Source: Phytophthora hibernalis
Taxonomy: Eukaryota; Oomycota; Peronosporomycetes; Peronosporales; Peronosporaceae
Direction: 5' to 3'
Assembly: GCA_012656075.1 (NCBI GenBank)
Contig: JAAKBF010000151.1
Location: forward strand, 806,001 to 870,000
DNA length: 64,000 nucleotides
Position numbers and translations under genes: made by a program. The notes below the pieces were generated by a model that saw only the letters and a program-made list of their open reading frames with translations, ran no database searches and was not told the origin of the DNA. Shown in pieces: positions 1 to 8,443 of the stretch; positions within the stretch are counted from its first letter, which is position 1, and every line of letters starts with the position of its first letter.

Positions 1-1
1 C

Positions 2-404
2 ATTCGAATCCCTGATCTCGATGCAGGAATGCTCGTTATCGTTCAGCCTAACCGCCGCAAGATTGGTCCTAAGCGTGAGGTGAGTGAAGAGCTTCAGAAG
101 ATGCTCAAGGATCTGGTGTATTCGAAGAATATTAACCAATCATCGTATGATCAGTTATCAACCGATGACAAAAATCTTCAAGGAGATTCTTGCCGCTACT
201 CATCTCCAGCACAGTTTCTCCGAGAAGTTGGCCGATCCACTGGAGGCGCTCAAGGCCGAATATTTCAAGCTCTAGGGTGAGCTCGAGTTGGGCAATGATA
301 ATCCCAGTATCCTCAAGCAGCTGAAGGTGATCACGGTGGATATGTACTCGAATCGCCTAATTTCTGACGATGAATTCAAACAAGTTATCACTCGCCTACT
401 ATAA
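2..404 (+). pseudogene. Virus gene fragment, frame-broken (uncharacterised PLV protein)
   Basis: The reading frame is open from the left edge, so the start lies outside the window. It runs in one frame to about 170, continues in a second frame from the run of A residues near 168-174, meets an in-frame TAG at 273-275, and resumes to a TAA at 402-404. Across the breaks the text is coherent: a helical protein with DPLEALKAEY followed by GELELGNDNPSILKQLK. From memory this GNDNP-type segment recurs in uncharacterised proteins of Polinton-like elements; that is a recollection, not a search result. Function unknown. Confidence 0.5.
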
Positions 405-723
405 ATATTTTTTCCTCAACCCCAGAATTATCGCTCAGTCAGGCGGATCGTACGGAGACGAAGCCGATCTGAATATCACTGAACTTAAATCGATTATGAA
501 GAACCTTATCATCCGGGAACGACCTCAGACAACGCAAGCTAAGTCATGGGTTGATACCAAGCTTCCAACGACTTCGGACGCATCCACTCAGACTGAGTCT
601 GCCAGCGGCGGTCAGGTCTGGCTGTATGGTAAAAAAGAAGACAGTAAAGACTTTTGCTATTTAAGCGTTAGCTTAGAAGCTAATGCCTTCCCTCACCAAT
701 CTACCTTTGTAGCCCTTGTATAA
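370..723 (+). CDS. Small hypothetical protein of the viral block
   Basis: An open frame of 117 codons overlaps the 3' end of the preceding broken gene by 35 bases. Its first codons read the other gene's DNA in a different frame, so the true start is probably later than the first ATG. The body is polar with a Ser/Thr-rich stretch near residues 65-80. No domain was recognised. It may be a genuine small viral gene or a frame-shifted tail of its neighbour. Confidence 0.3.
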   Translation: MNSNKLSLAYYKYFFLNPRIIAQSGGSYGDEADLNITELKSIMKNLIIRERPQTTQAKSWVDTKLPTTSDASTQTESASGGQVWLYGKKEDSKDFCYLSVSLEANAFPHQSTFVALV

Positions 724-766
724 ATGCATTTTTTTGTTATCAACTTCAATCTCAATGATCGCGCTC

Positions 767-904
767 TCACCAGTCTTCAGTGGGTAAGAACACACTATCG
801 CCAAGAACTACGATCTGATCGGCTTGGAGGGTTGTAGAACCAACTATTTGATGTGGTGGCGTTCTCACGTTTGAAACAATTTCTTTGGATGATAGGCAGC
901 CCAT
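767..904 (-). CDS. Small ORF with N-terminal MGC myristoylation-like motif
   Basis: A 45-codon frame between the hypothetical protein and the tail-fibre gene begins MGCLSSKE, which fits an N-myristoylation signal (Gly2, Cys3, Ser6). The remainder is hydrophilic with a short beta-like stretch (DQIVVLGDSVFL). It is on the same strand as, and just downstream of, the tail-fibre gene. It may be a membrane-anchored virion protein, but length alone makes it weak. Confidence 0.25.
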   Translation of the reverse strand: MGCLSSKEIVSNVRTPPHQIVGSTTLQADQIVVLGDSVFLPTEDW

Positions 905-966
905 TAGAACGAAGTTCGAAGGATCACAGATCTGAGAACAAGTTCTCTAAGCTCTGCTCTATGGTT

Positions 967-3102
967 CTATATTAGACTCGGGATCTTTTTCTCCAGTTCC
1001 TCAATACGTGATTGCAGAGATAGCAATACATCCTGCTGCTCCTGTATGGCTTTGCATAGCACTGCAGTCAGCGATGCCAGATCGATACCCATTGGATCCA
1101 CAGGAAAACCCTGTTCGTTCAGAGTATCGTTGGGGCATTCTTCGCCAGCCACAGCTTCAGGGACAATCTCAGCCATCTCTTGAGCGATGAAACCGACATG
1201 ATCTGTTTGCTCCTGAATCATCTTGAAACGACGTGGCTTCATTTTCATAACAGCTTCCAGACCATAGGGGATATCTATAATATCTTTCTTCAGTCTTCGA
1301 TCCGATGCATTTGTGTAAGCACCACCTCTGACAGGTACGTAAGCACTCCACACACCCAAAATACTACAAACACCAAATCGAATACTACCAACCGTAGAAT
1401 CACTACCGATGCCCCAATAATTGCTTGAGCTCCAATTGCCAACGTACGATGCGTTAGAGCTACTATTTGCCGTGATATAGATCAGCTGAGTACCTCTCAT
1501 CCAGCCATTCACATATAATTCAGCTGGAATGTTTGCCGCGGTGGCATTAATACCGACCTGATTGTTGGATTTGATGACGAGAGCGTTGTTGGAACCATAC
1601 ACATCCACGGATAGAGTATTGTTGTCAGAGGCAGCGCCAGCATATGTGTATTGAAGAGTCATACAGTTCTTAGATGATTCCGAGTGTCCTATGCGAAAGC
1701 CGCACGAGGCATTCTTGAGAAGATTTAGATTCTGAGCACCAGCGATGCCCCCAACGCTAACGATTCCCGATTGACTGCAGCGGATACACTCTCTCAAACT
1801 ACTTGTCGCTGCATCTGCCGATCTCACCGAAAATACCAAATCACTGGCGGCATATGAACCTGTGATGCGCTCAGCAATGATACTACACGAAGGTGTGTAT
1901 GACGACGCTGTGAAGCCAACAGAACCTGATCCATCATTGAAGAAGGCAATGCCGCTACCAGTTCCTACGATATCAGCTGGACTAACGAGAACGAGATTAT
2001 ATGGATCTACGCGACTTGTAGTTGATAGATAGTTAGCTCCTCCATTAGTAATAATCGATTGAGCATTGTCAATCTTAGTACATGAAACACTACCGGACAC
2101 CGCGAGAGATCCTAAAGTTCCTACCGATGTGATATTGGTCTGCGAAGCGGTTTGGATCGTTCCAGTCAATCCACCAGTACCGGCAGTGATACTATACGCA
2201 GAGATAGTGCCCGATCCTGACACAGTAATGGATCCCACTGAGAGACCGTTTGTGATGGTCAGACTACCGAGAGTACCAATCGATGTGATATTGGTTTGCG
2301 AAGCGGTTTTGATCGTTCCAGTGAGACCTCCGGTACCAGCGGTGATACCATACGCTGAGATAGTACTGGTTCCTGACACGGATATGGATCCTGTCGATGA
2401 CATACCACCTAAACCGAGTGTAATGCCGTAAGTATTGACTGTATTCGTGCTTGAAGTGGTGATACTACCGCAACTCACGGCTCCGCTCAGCGTAGATGTC
2501 CCCGTACAGCCAAAATTCCTGATACCACTGATATCTTTATTATTATCTACTACGAGTGCTTTTTGAGCTACGCATCCACCCTGTACAATATTCAGATACA
2601 TGCTGTGATCGAAGTTCGTCCATGTTGAGTTGAACCAGAATTGCATATTCGGGGTGTAGAGGCCTGTACCAGCCGTATCCATGGTAATCGTAGCAATATT
2701 CGAGATCGTACGCGTAGAGCTCATGATCAGTGCTTTATATCCGGCCGCAGTACCAGCCGTGATACCGCTTAGATATGACAGGTTGGTAAAGTCCAGAGCA
2801 ACACCATTCAACTGAAACCCGGTCGTGGCATTGATCGTTGCTCCTTTAAACGTTCCAGAGGCTGTGAGATCAACCAGACCGCCTGTAATAGATGAGGATG
2901 AATTAAGTACCAGCGCGGTTCCTGGAGTACCGATACCAACTGAAACCCCGCTTAGATAAGCCAGTCGATAGTCGTTCCTGTCGAGGAAGATAGTTTTAGC
3001 ATAATCATAGGTCAGATACCCATTAGCGTCGACCGTTAGGTAGAAACTTGGATTGTAGATATCTGACACGAATGTAGGTTGTGGATATGAGAAGCCACTC
3101 AT
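967..3102 (-). CDS. Tail-fibre-like protein with C-terminal S74 chaperone domain
   Basis: An intact 711-residue protein. The N-terminal 450 residues are Ser/Thr/Gly-rich beta-repeat sequence; two copies of a unit of about 45 residues (TNITSIGTLGSL type) lie near residues 235-330 and are visible as DNA repeats around 2120-2400. From residue 600 the sequence SDRRLKKDI followed by GFIAQEM matches the peptidase S74 / intramolecular chaperone of endosialidases and phage tail spikes, which trimerises the fibre and then cleaves itself off. A coiled-coil-like segment ends the protein. It diverges from the ATPase gene with a 45-base gap. The likely role is a receptor-binding fibre on the virion. Confidence 0.75.
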   Translation of the reverse strand: MSGFSYPQPTFVSDIYNPSFYLTVDANGYLTYDYAKTIFLDRNDYRLAYLSGVSVGIGTPGTALVLNSSSSITGGLVDLTASGTFKGATINATTGFQLNGVALDFTNLSYLSGITAGTAAGYKALIMSSTRTISNIATITMDTAGTGLYTPNMQFWFNSTWTNFDHSMYLNIVQGGCVAQKALVVDNNKDISGIRNFGCTGTSTLSGAVSCGSITTSSTNTVNTYGITLGLGGMSSTGSISVSGTSTISAYGITAGTGGLTGTIKTASQTNITSIGTLGSLTITNGLSVGSITVSGSGTISAYSITAGTGGLTGTIQTASQTNITSVGTLGSLAVSGSVSCTKIDNAQSIITNGGANYLSTTSRVDPYNLVLVSPADIVGTGSGIAFFNDGSGSVGFTASSYTPSCSIIAERITGSYAASDLVFSVRSADAATSSLRECIRCSQSGIVSVGGIAGAQNLNLLKNASCGFRIGHSESSKNCMTLQYTYAGAASDNNTLSVDVYGSNNALVIKSNNQVGINATAANIPAELYVNGWMRGTQLIYITANSSSNASYVGNWSSSNYWGIGSDSTVGSIRFGVCSILGVWSAYVPVRGGAYTNASDRRLKKDIIDIPYGLEAVMKMKPRRFKMIQEQTDHVGFIAQEMAEIVPEAVAGEECPNDTLNEQGFPVDPMGIDLASLTAVLCKAIQEQQDVLLSLQSRIEELEKKIPSLI

Positions 3103-3115
3103 TTTTTCCCGTTAG

Positions 3116-3123
3116 CTATATAG
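3116..3123. promoter_or_regulatory. TATATAG motif between divergent viral genes
   Basis: CTATATAG sits 14 bases upstream of the tail-fibre ATG and 25 bases upstream of the packaging ATPase ATG, in the short gap between these divergent genes. Similar TATATA-type motifs lie close to other starts in the viral block (5521-5528, 5996-6001, 7808-7815), which suggests a shared viral promoter element. This is a pattern seen by eye and not statistically tested. Confidence 0.35.
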
Positions 3124-3147
3124 TATCGAACCAAAGTAGTAGTGATC

Positions 3148-3834
3148 ATGAGTTTAATCCCCGACTATGGTGGAGCGATTCCTAAGCAATATGGGCCAGG
3201 AAAATCGCTTATGGTTAAGGATTTAGGCATTCCCGCGTTGTATAGAATGATTATGCTTGCCCCGAGTGGATCTGGCAAGACTAACAAGGCCTTCCATATC
3301 GTCAAGAGCTCTCCCAACGTCTATGCCTATCTCCACGTCATCTGTCGCAACCCGAACCAGCCCTTGTATGATTACCTACGCGACAAGCTCGAAGGCTTCA
3401 TCTCCTTCTACGATCCTGACACAGCTCCTACAGTAGATCAGATCAGGCGAACGCCGCTAAATAGTGGTAAGCCGGAACTGGTGATTTTCGACGATATCAC
3501 CACTGACAAACATGTCCTCGAGAAGTTGGTCTCAACCTTCTACATCCGATGCAGACACTACAAACTGAGTTCGATCCTGCTCGCGCACAGCTTCTTTGCT
3601 CTACCTAAAATGATTCGCTTGAACAGTGAATACTGTGTGATCCTCAAAGCTAACTCAAAGCGTGATCTACAGGTCATTCTCAAAGATTTTAATCTACCTG
3701 GGGTGAGTCAGGAGATGATATTCAGAGCATACAATAAATGCACATCGCATATCGGTCAGGCATTGGTCATCGATGGAGTCAAGGGTCAGATGCGATGGAA
3801 TTTTAATAAAATTTTAGATCCGCGGGAACTATAA
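3148..3834 (+). CDS. A32-like DNA packaging ATPase
   Basis: The protein is about 228 residues when started at the ATG at 3148 (MSLIPDYGG); an upstream GTG two codons earlier was not preferred. Walker A is APSGSGKT near residue 38 and Walker B is LVIFDDIT near residue 112, both in the spacing of the FtsK/HerA-type A32 packaging ATPases of Polintons, PLVs, virophages and large DNA viruses. It would pump the genome into preformed capsids. It is intact and lies 21 bases before the minor capsid gene in the same direction, which suggests joint late expression. Confidence 0.85.
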   Translation: MSLIPDYGGAIPKQYGPGKSLMVKDLGIPALYRMIMLAPSGSGKTNKAFHIVKSSPNVYAYLHVICRNPNQPLYDYLRDKLEGFISFYDPDTAPTVDQIRRTPLNSGKPELVIFDDITTDKHVLEKLVSTFYIRCRHYKLSSILLAHSFFALPKMIRLNSEYCVILKANSKRDLQVILKDFNLPGVSQEMIFRAYNKCTSHIGQALVIDGVKGQMRWNFNKILDPREL

Positions 3835-3855
3835 TCCCATAGTTATACAACTAAT

Positions 3856-4722
3856 ATGGCGAGCTTCGTCAAAATCGATAGCACTAACTTGGTCCAAGAT
3901 GGCCTCAACTCCCAATGGAAATACTCGTTCCCTGGATCAGCTGCTAATTTCAGTGATAGCGTTTGCGCAATTCAGTCGATCAGCCTATACAACTCTGAGT
4001 TCAACATTGATTCGTTAGCATTCTTCAACAACTCATTCAAGGTAGAAGTCCCTACCGCGGCAACGACATCTACAGTTTCAGTCAATCTACCCGATGGATA
4101 CTTCAGCTATGCTGATATCAATCGGTATATTCAGACAGCTTTGGTCTCGGTTGGTGCTTACCTTATTGATGCGAGCGGTAATAACGTCTTCTACATTCAA
4201 ATCAGTGAGAATTCCGTGTATTACTCGTGTCAGCTCGATTGCTCAGCAACGCCAATTTCACTACCAACTGGATTCGTACGCCCTACAACCGGTTTGTACT
4301 CTGCTGGAGGATTTGGACTCCCAGCAACGACTCGCGTTCCTCGTTTGATCATCGACAATGCCGCCTTTGGTAAGATCTTGGGCTTCACTACGGCTACGTA
4401 TCCGGCGGCTTCGCAAACGACTGCGTATTCTTTGATCTCGAATACTATTCCAATGGTTCATCCAACATCAAGCTACATTGTGCGATGCGATCTCGTTAAG
4501 AACGACTACGTCGCTTCTGGTGATATCCTGAGCGCTTTCGATCGAGGTGATGCAGGCATTGGACAATTGATGTCCTATAAACCAAGTCAGTATGCGTGGA
4601 TGAATTGCTTCAATGGAGCTCGATCATCGATTACGATCACCATCTACAACCAAAATGATCAGCGAGTGCATTTCAGAGACACATCCGTGTCGATCATGCT
4701 TCTGATCCGACCTAAGAAGTAA
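3856..4722 (+). CDS. Minor capsid (penton-like) protein
   Basis: An intact 288-residue, beta-rich protein beginning MASFVKIDSTN, placed directly after the packaging ATPase. Length, position and the N-terminal pattern (DGLNSQWKYSFPGSAANFSDS) fit the single-jelly-roll penton or minor capsid proteins of Polinton-like viruses that form the capsid vertices. The C-terminus (SVSIMLLIRPKK) is a strand-like ending typical of the family. The assignment rests on neighbourhood and size as much as on sequence. Confidence 0.7.
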   Translation: MASFVKIDSTNLVQDGLNSQWKYSFPGSAANFSDSVCAIQSISLYNSEFNIDSLAFFNNSFKVEVPTAATTSTVSVNLPDGYFSYADINRYIQTALVSVGAYLIDASGNNVFYIQISENSVYYSCQLDCSATPISLPTGFVRPTTGLYSAGGFGLPATTRVPRLIIDNAAFGKILGFTTATYPAASQTTAYSLISNTIPMVHPTSSYIVRCDLVKNDYVASGDILSAFDRGDAGIGQLMSYKPSQYAWMNCFNGARSSITITIYNQNDQRVHFRDTSVSIMLLIRPKK

Positions 4723-4746
4723 GGTGATAAAAAAATTAAGCATTTT

Positions 4747-5513
4747 TTAACTCTTAAAGTCTAAAGAGCCACCAGCGGGCTTTCGCTTAGCTCTGAGATT
4801 CGCCATGTGGGCTTTAGCCTCAGCACTGCCTTTGACTAATTTACTCTTCTTAGGAGCTACACCCACGCCATACCTATTCTTAATTCCTTTACGAACCGAT
4901 CGAATCATCTCATGGTGATCTGGGTTATCAGACTTACTGAGGAGGTATTTTCACCTTGATCGATGGCGTCAGAGATTAAACCCTTGCGCTTGGCATAACC
5001 CAATGCAGCTTTAGCGGATTTCTTAACATCAGCAACTGAGATACGTCCTCCAGCAGTAGCTCCACTACCCTTGTCGGAGCTCAACATCGCTATCGCTGTC
5101 ATATACACCAACTCCGGTTAGAGACTTGAGCGCTGCGCGAGCTGGTAGAGCAGCTTCCGGTGCACCAACAGCGGTTGCTAATGCTGGAACAGCGAAATCG
5201 GCTGCCTTACTGAGTAGTCCGCTGTCTTTGGCGAACTTAAAGCTGATTTGATACCTCCCCATACTTTGGACCAAATTGACCCACCTTGTGCTCGCTTGTA
5301 GATCTTCTTAACTTCATGTCGAGTGAAATGAAGACGCACGCCGCGACCAGCCCTCTTAGCTTTGAGGGCCTTTTCATGACTCTCGGGATGGAGATGGATA
5401 ACCTTGTCTGACCCATTGAGTTCCTCCTTAGTGAGGTTTAGCTTACCGGTCTTGAAAGCACGCTTGAGCTTAGCCGGACTGATATCATCGGATACTGGTA
5501 ATTTGATGTACAT
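4747..5513 (-). pseudogene. Basic amphipathic virion protein (pX/pVI-like), frame-broken
   Basis: Four consecutive minus-strand segments in alternating frames (5513 to about 5240; 5240 to 5100; 5110 to 4960; 4930 to 4747) together read as one protein of about 250 residues, interrupted by at least three single-base frame breaks. The N-terminal part contains lysine/arginine-rich helices and a Gly-Trp amphipathic stretch (GGSIWSKVWGGIKSAL). The middle is Ala-rich and hydrophobic, and the C-terminus is strongly basic and ends in a KPAGG-type tail. This profile fits membrane-active or DNA-condensing minor virion proteins that sit beside the protease gene in PLVs and Polintons. The exact family is not certain. 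Confidence 0.5.
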
Positions 5514-5520
5514 GATCGTT

Positions 5521-5528
5521 CTATATAA
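5521..5528 (-). promoter_or_regulatory. TATATAG-type motif upstream of virion protein gene
   Basis: On the minus strand an ATTATATAG-type motif ends eight bases before the ATG at 5513. It resembles the motifs at 3116-3123 and 7808-7815. Confidence 0.3.
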
Positions 5529-5542
5529 TTACTGTCAGAGAA

Positions 5543-5997
5543 TTAATCAAGAATTGTTAAATTCAGATCTTTCATCTTCGAAAATAAATCCATGTTATGC
5601 TGCTTTGAGTACAACCATGCTAGACAAAAAATGCCACAATATTCAGCATACGTGGATTGATATTGCTTGGTGTTGAATTTACTGATTTTTAGCACTGTAG
5701 GTGGTCCTTCACCTATTGAATCGTAATATTCGTTGTCATAGACGCAGACCCAATGTCCAACATCCATATCAGGCTTACGCAATAATATTAGATACGAACC
5801 TTTTCGTGGTAGAGGTTTTTAACTTCAGATGATTCGAAAATACCATTGATTCGTATGCCGAGCTTTTTCCCTAATTTAATTAGATCGTGATCGCTGGTGA
5901 TCGCCTTAACGAGATCCATAATGATCTGGCGCTTAGACTTCAGGCTAACGTACCCTTCGTAATATTTTTTTAATTTTGGAACTATATTGAGGCTCAT
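5543..5997 (-). pseudogene. Adenain/Ulp1-like virion maturation protease, one frame break
   Basis: The N-terminal segment (5997-5788) ends in a stop, and the C-terminal segment (5782-5543) continues in the next frame; the break is at a GAAAAGG run near 5800. The C-terminal part carries the catalytic core of the adenovirus-protease/C48 fold: His in GHWVCV, the acidic residue in YYDSIGEG, and the nucleophile Cys in YAEYCGIFC. In PLVs and Polintons this enzyme cleaves capsid and core proteins during maturation. It is divergent from the major capsid gene 27 bases away. If the break is an assembly error the gene could be functional. Confidence 0.7.
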
Positions 5998-6024
5998 ATA
6001 GTACTAACACCCATAGAATTAACG

Positions 6025-7779
6025 ATGTCTGCTACTCAACTTGCCGACCAGTTCTTATATCAGTCCTCGCTCAAGAGCGATTCGGAGGTCAAGGTTGCCT
6101 CTAACAAGCGTGTGCCGTTCGTAATCGATCTCAACCAGGGTTCTTACCAGAATGGTGTAATTACAATTGATGCTACAAGTCAGCTAAACGGTTCGGAGGG
6201 ATTTGCCTCGCTCCGTGATGCCTACATCATGCTCCCCTACAAGATCTCGATGCAGAATACCCATGGTACTACGTCTATGACTGCTGCTGCTAACCGATAC
6301 TGCACTACCCTCAAGTGTGGCAACTTCAATGTCATTGACTCGATGTCTCTCGAGCTCAACGGCAAGACTGTTATTAGCATGGCTCATTACAAGCTGTTCT
6401 GGAACAACCTCCGCGCTCAGACCGAGTACTCGCGTGGATACGTTGAGAAGCACGGTGCTGAGAGCTTCCTATTCCCCGACGCCGCTCAGTCGCTTCTGTA
6501 CTCGGGTGCCGTTGGCGTTAATGGTGATGGATATGCGAACAATGTAGCGTTCTCATCCGCATTCGGTGTCAGCGCAACTACTCCCAGCCCTGGCGGCGCT
6601 ACGATTCCCAACGATGGTTGCGTGAGCCGTCTTCTATCCAATCCTCCCACAGCTGGTGTTGATTACTCTGCTACATGGCCATCGGGAGGCGTTGCTGCGT
6701 CTTCTACAACAATTGCTAATCAGAGTGCTCGTGGAGCTTTCGTAGCTGGTGGTGCTGCTGCTGGTGCCATCATGGGAACGTGGAACCACATCCTTAAGAT
6801 TAAGCTCACGGACCTTCACCCGATCGTCAAGGAGCTTGATTTGATGGCAAACCCGCAGATTCGTCTTCGTTTCCGTGTCAACCAGGGTATGTCCGCTGTC
6901 GCGGTAGATGCTTCTAAGAACATGTCGCTCACCAGCACTACTCTATCGAGCGGTAATGTTTGCCCTGTGATGATCTCCTCGGCTGCTACTGGCAACCCCA
7001 TGGCTGGCGTTCTCACCGCTTCTACCACTTTCAGCGTCGCTTGGGGTGCTGTAGTCAATTCGCTTGAGCCGTCGATTGATGGTCCTTACATGCCATTCAC
7101 CACTGCACGACTATACGTCCCCTTCCACAACCTCGAGAACCCTCAGGCGATTATCTCTAAGCCCGTGAAGATGGTTCGCTACCTCGATACGTATGCTCAG
7201 TGGTTTTACCAACGAGCTGGCACGGGCAAAAATTCTGGTCTTCAGCACAACGTTGCGTTCGACCTTCAGCTATCGGCTTGTGTAAAGAATGCTAAGTATG
7301 TCGCGGTAATGCCATTTGCTGAGCAAACTAACAACTTCACCACCGCCTCTGTTCAGCAGTTCCAGTCCCCGTTCGACTCGGCTCCTTGGACTGTTCAGCC
7401 TGGTTCGACTATCCGCAACTTCAACGTTCGCATCGGTTCTTCTAATGTGTTCGCGATCTCACACGACTACGACTTCGCCACGTTCGTTGATAACTTCGCT
7501 AAGCTCGGTGTGATCAATGGTGATCTGACTCCTGAGATTACTAACGGTCTGATTGACTATCAGACGTGGTCGCTGACAAACCGCGTGCTTGTAGCTGATG
7601 TAAATCGCCTCACCGAAAAGGACGTACCTCAGGCGATTCAGATCAGTGGCACCAACGCTGGTTGCCAGGGTTGCAACCTTCTGGTACTTGTAGTATCCGA
7701 GCAGGAACTATCCTATGATAGACTAACGGGGAGGTTCCCGACTACACTACGGCGTAAGGAAGATGATTTGAACATTTAA
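6025..7779 (+). CDS. Major capsid protein (double jelly-roll type)
   Basis: An intact 584-residue protein starting MSATQLADQFLYQSSLKSDS. Size, beta-rich composition and placement between the maturation protease and the ATPase/penton genes fit the double-jelly-roll hexon of Polinton-like viruses. Features include an N-terminal arm (residues 1-30), Gly/Ala-rich loops around residues 180-250, and a conserved-looking segment YDFATFVDNFAKLGVINGDL near residue 485. It would form the pseudo-hexagonal capsid shell. A TATATAG-like motif (5996-6001) precedes it by 23 bases. Absence of any frame break over 1.75 kb suggests recent insertion. Confidence 0.8.
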   Translation: MSATQLADQFLYQSSLKSDSEVKVASNKRVPFVIDLNQGSYQNGVITIDATSQLNGSEGFASLRDAYIMLPYKISMQNTHGTTSMTAAANRYCTTLKCGNFNVIDSMSLELNGKTVISMAHYKLFWNNLRAQTEYSRGYVEKHGAESFLFPDAAQSLLYSGAVGVNGDGYANNVAFSSAFGVSATTPSPGGATIPNDGCVSRLLSNPPTAGVDYSATWPSGGVAASSTTIANQSARGAFVAGGAAAGAIMGTWNHILKIKLTDLHPIVKELDLMANPQIRLRFRVNQGMSAVAVDASKNMSLTSTTLSSGNVCPVMISSAATGNPMAGVLTASTTFSVAWGAVVNSLEPSIDGPYMPFTTARLYVPFHNLENPQAIISKPVKMVRYLDTYAQWFYQRAGTGKNSGLQHNVAFDLQLSACVKNAKYVAVMPFAEQTNNFTTASVQQFQSPFDSAPWTVQPGSTIRNFNVRIGSSNVFAISHDYDFATFVDNFAKLGVINGDLTPEITNGLIDYQTWSLTNRVLVADVNRLTEKDVPQAIQISGTNAGCQGCNLLVLVVSEQELSYDRLTGRFPTTLRRKEDDLNI

Positions 7780-7807
7780 TTAAATTTAAAAAGAATGATC
7801 TGGCTAC

Positions 7808-7815
7808 CTATATAA
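7808..7815 (+). promoter_or_regulatory. TATATAA motif upstream of last viral gene
   Basis: CTATATAA lies seven bases upstream of the ATG at 7823 and resembles the motifs before other genes in the viral block. Confidence 0.3.
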
Positions 7816-7822
7816 ACATATC

Positions 7823-8126
7823 ATGAGCGCACTAACTTTTGGCAAGCACAAATCGAAGACTATTCAAGAGGTATTCACCTCTGATGCCGTTGGTTATCAA
7901 ATCAAAAGGGTCTCACTGTAGATGATAGTGATATTCGTAAGTTCCTCGCTGAGAAGTTCGGTGATGACGATGGTTCGTATGTTATGACCTTGGTAAGTAC
8001 AAGGGTAAGACTATTAAACAGATCCAAGCCATTGATACTAAATACCTTGAATGGTTGAGTAAGAACGAGTTTGTACAGACTAAAATGCCTAAGCTTAAGG
8101 CTGAAGTTGAAGTGTTGCTGAAGTAA
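7823..8126 (+). pseudogene. Small GKYKGKT-domain protein, frame-broken
   Basis: From the ATG at 7823 the first frame reads LTFGKHKSKTIQEV and stops at 7919-7921. Reading resumes in another frame and, after a further one-base break near 7990, gives LGKYKGKTIKQIQAID followed by YLEWL, ending TAA at 8124-8126. The F/LGK(Y/H)KGKTI...YLxWL pattern is a small domain found in phage, large DNA virus and exonuclease-X C-terminal proteins (DUF3820-like), probably nucleic-acid binding. Here it occurs twice in one short gene. Confidence 0.45.
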
Positions 8127-8443
8127 GCTCATGACTTTTTTTAATTTCATGGGGTATTAAATACATTGAATGTGAAATGAGCCTTCGAGAGAGTGTGCGG
8201 GTGGTGGCACTGCAACGGATGCCTCTTCAGTCTCTCAGGTGGTCGAGCGGTCGGCTCGTGAGAAACTGCTGGAATGTTCCAGGAACGTGCATAGTAAGTC
8301 TCGTGGATATATAACGGTAAGAAAAAAACTGACGGTATAATGTGCCGCAAACTATTACTGACACCCCTGTAAGATAACCAAGATTCCAGCCACCAAACGG
8401 ATTATTCAACCTGACGAAATAATTCGGATATTACCGAAATACA
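8127..8443. other. Intergenic, right flank of viral block
   Basis: No gene, repeat or terminal inverted repeat recognised. The end of the viral insertion should be in or near this stretch. Confidence 0.4.

Larger units (their letters stand above)
1..8126. mobile_element. Endogenous Polinton-like virus, right-hand part
   Basis: A compact block of closely packed genes on both strands encodes a complete virion morphogenesis set: double-jelly-roll type major capsid protein, smaller capsid protein, packaging ATPase, cysteine protease, basic virion protein and a tail-fibre-like protein. This combination defines Polinton-like viruses and related Preplasmiviricota. No polymerase, helicase or integrase gene is seen, so those must lie left of base 1. 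The right boundary is inferred from the last virus-like gene ending at 8126; no terminal inverted repeat or target duplication could be recognised. Several small genes carry single-base frame breaks while the four large virion genes are open. Confidence 0.8.

Noticed and set aside
2066..2431. 121-codon plus-strand frame inside the tail-fibre gene
   Set aside because: Antisense of the fibre repeats; the minus frame is continuous over 711 codons with a recognisable C-terminal domain.
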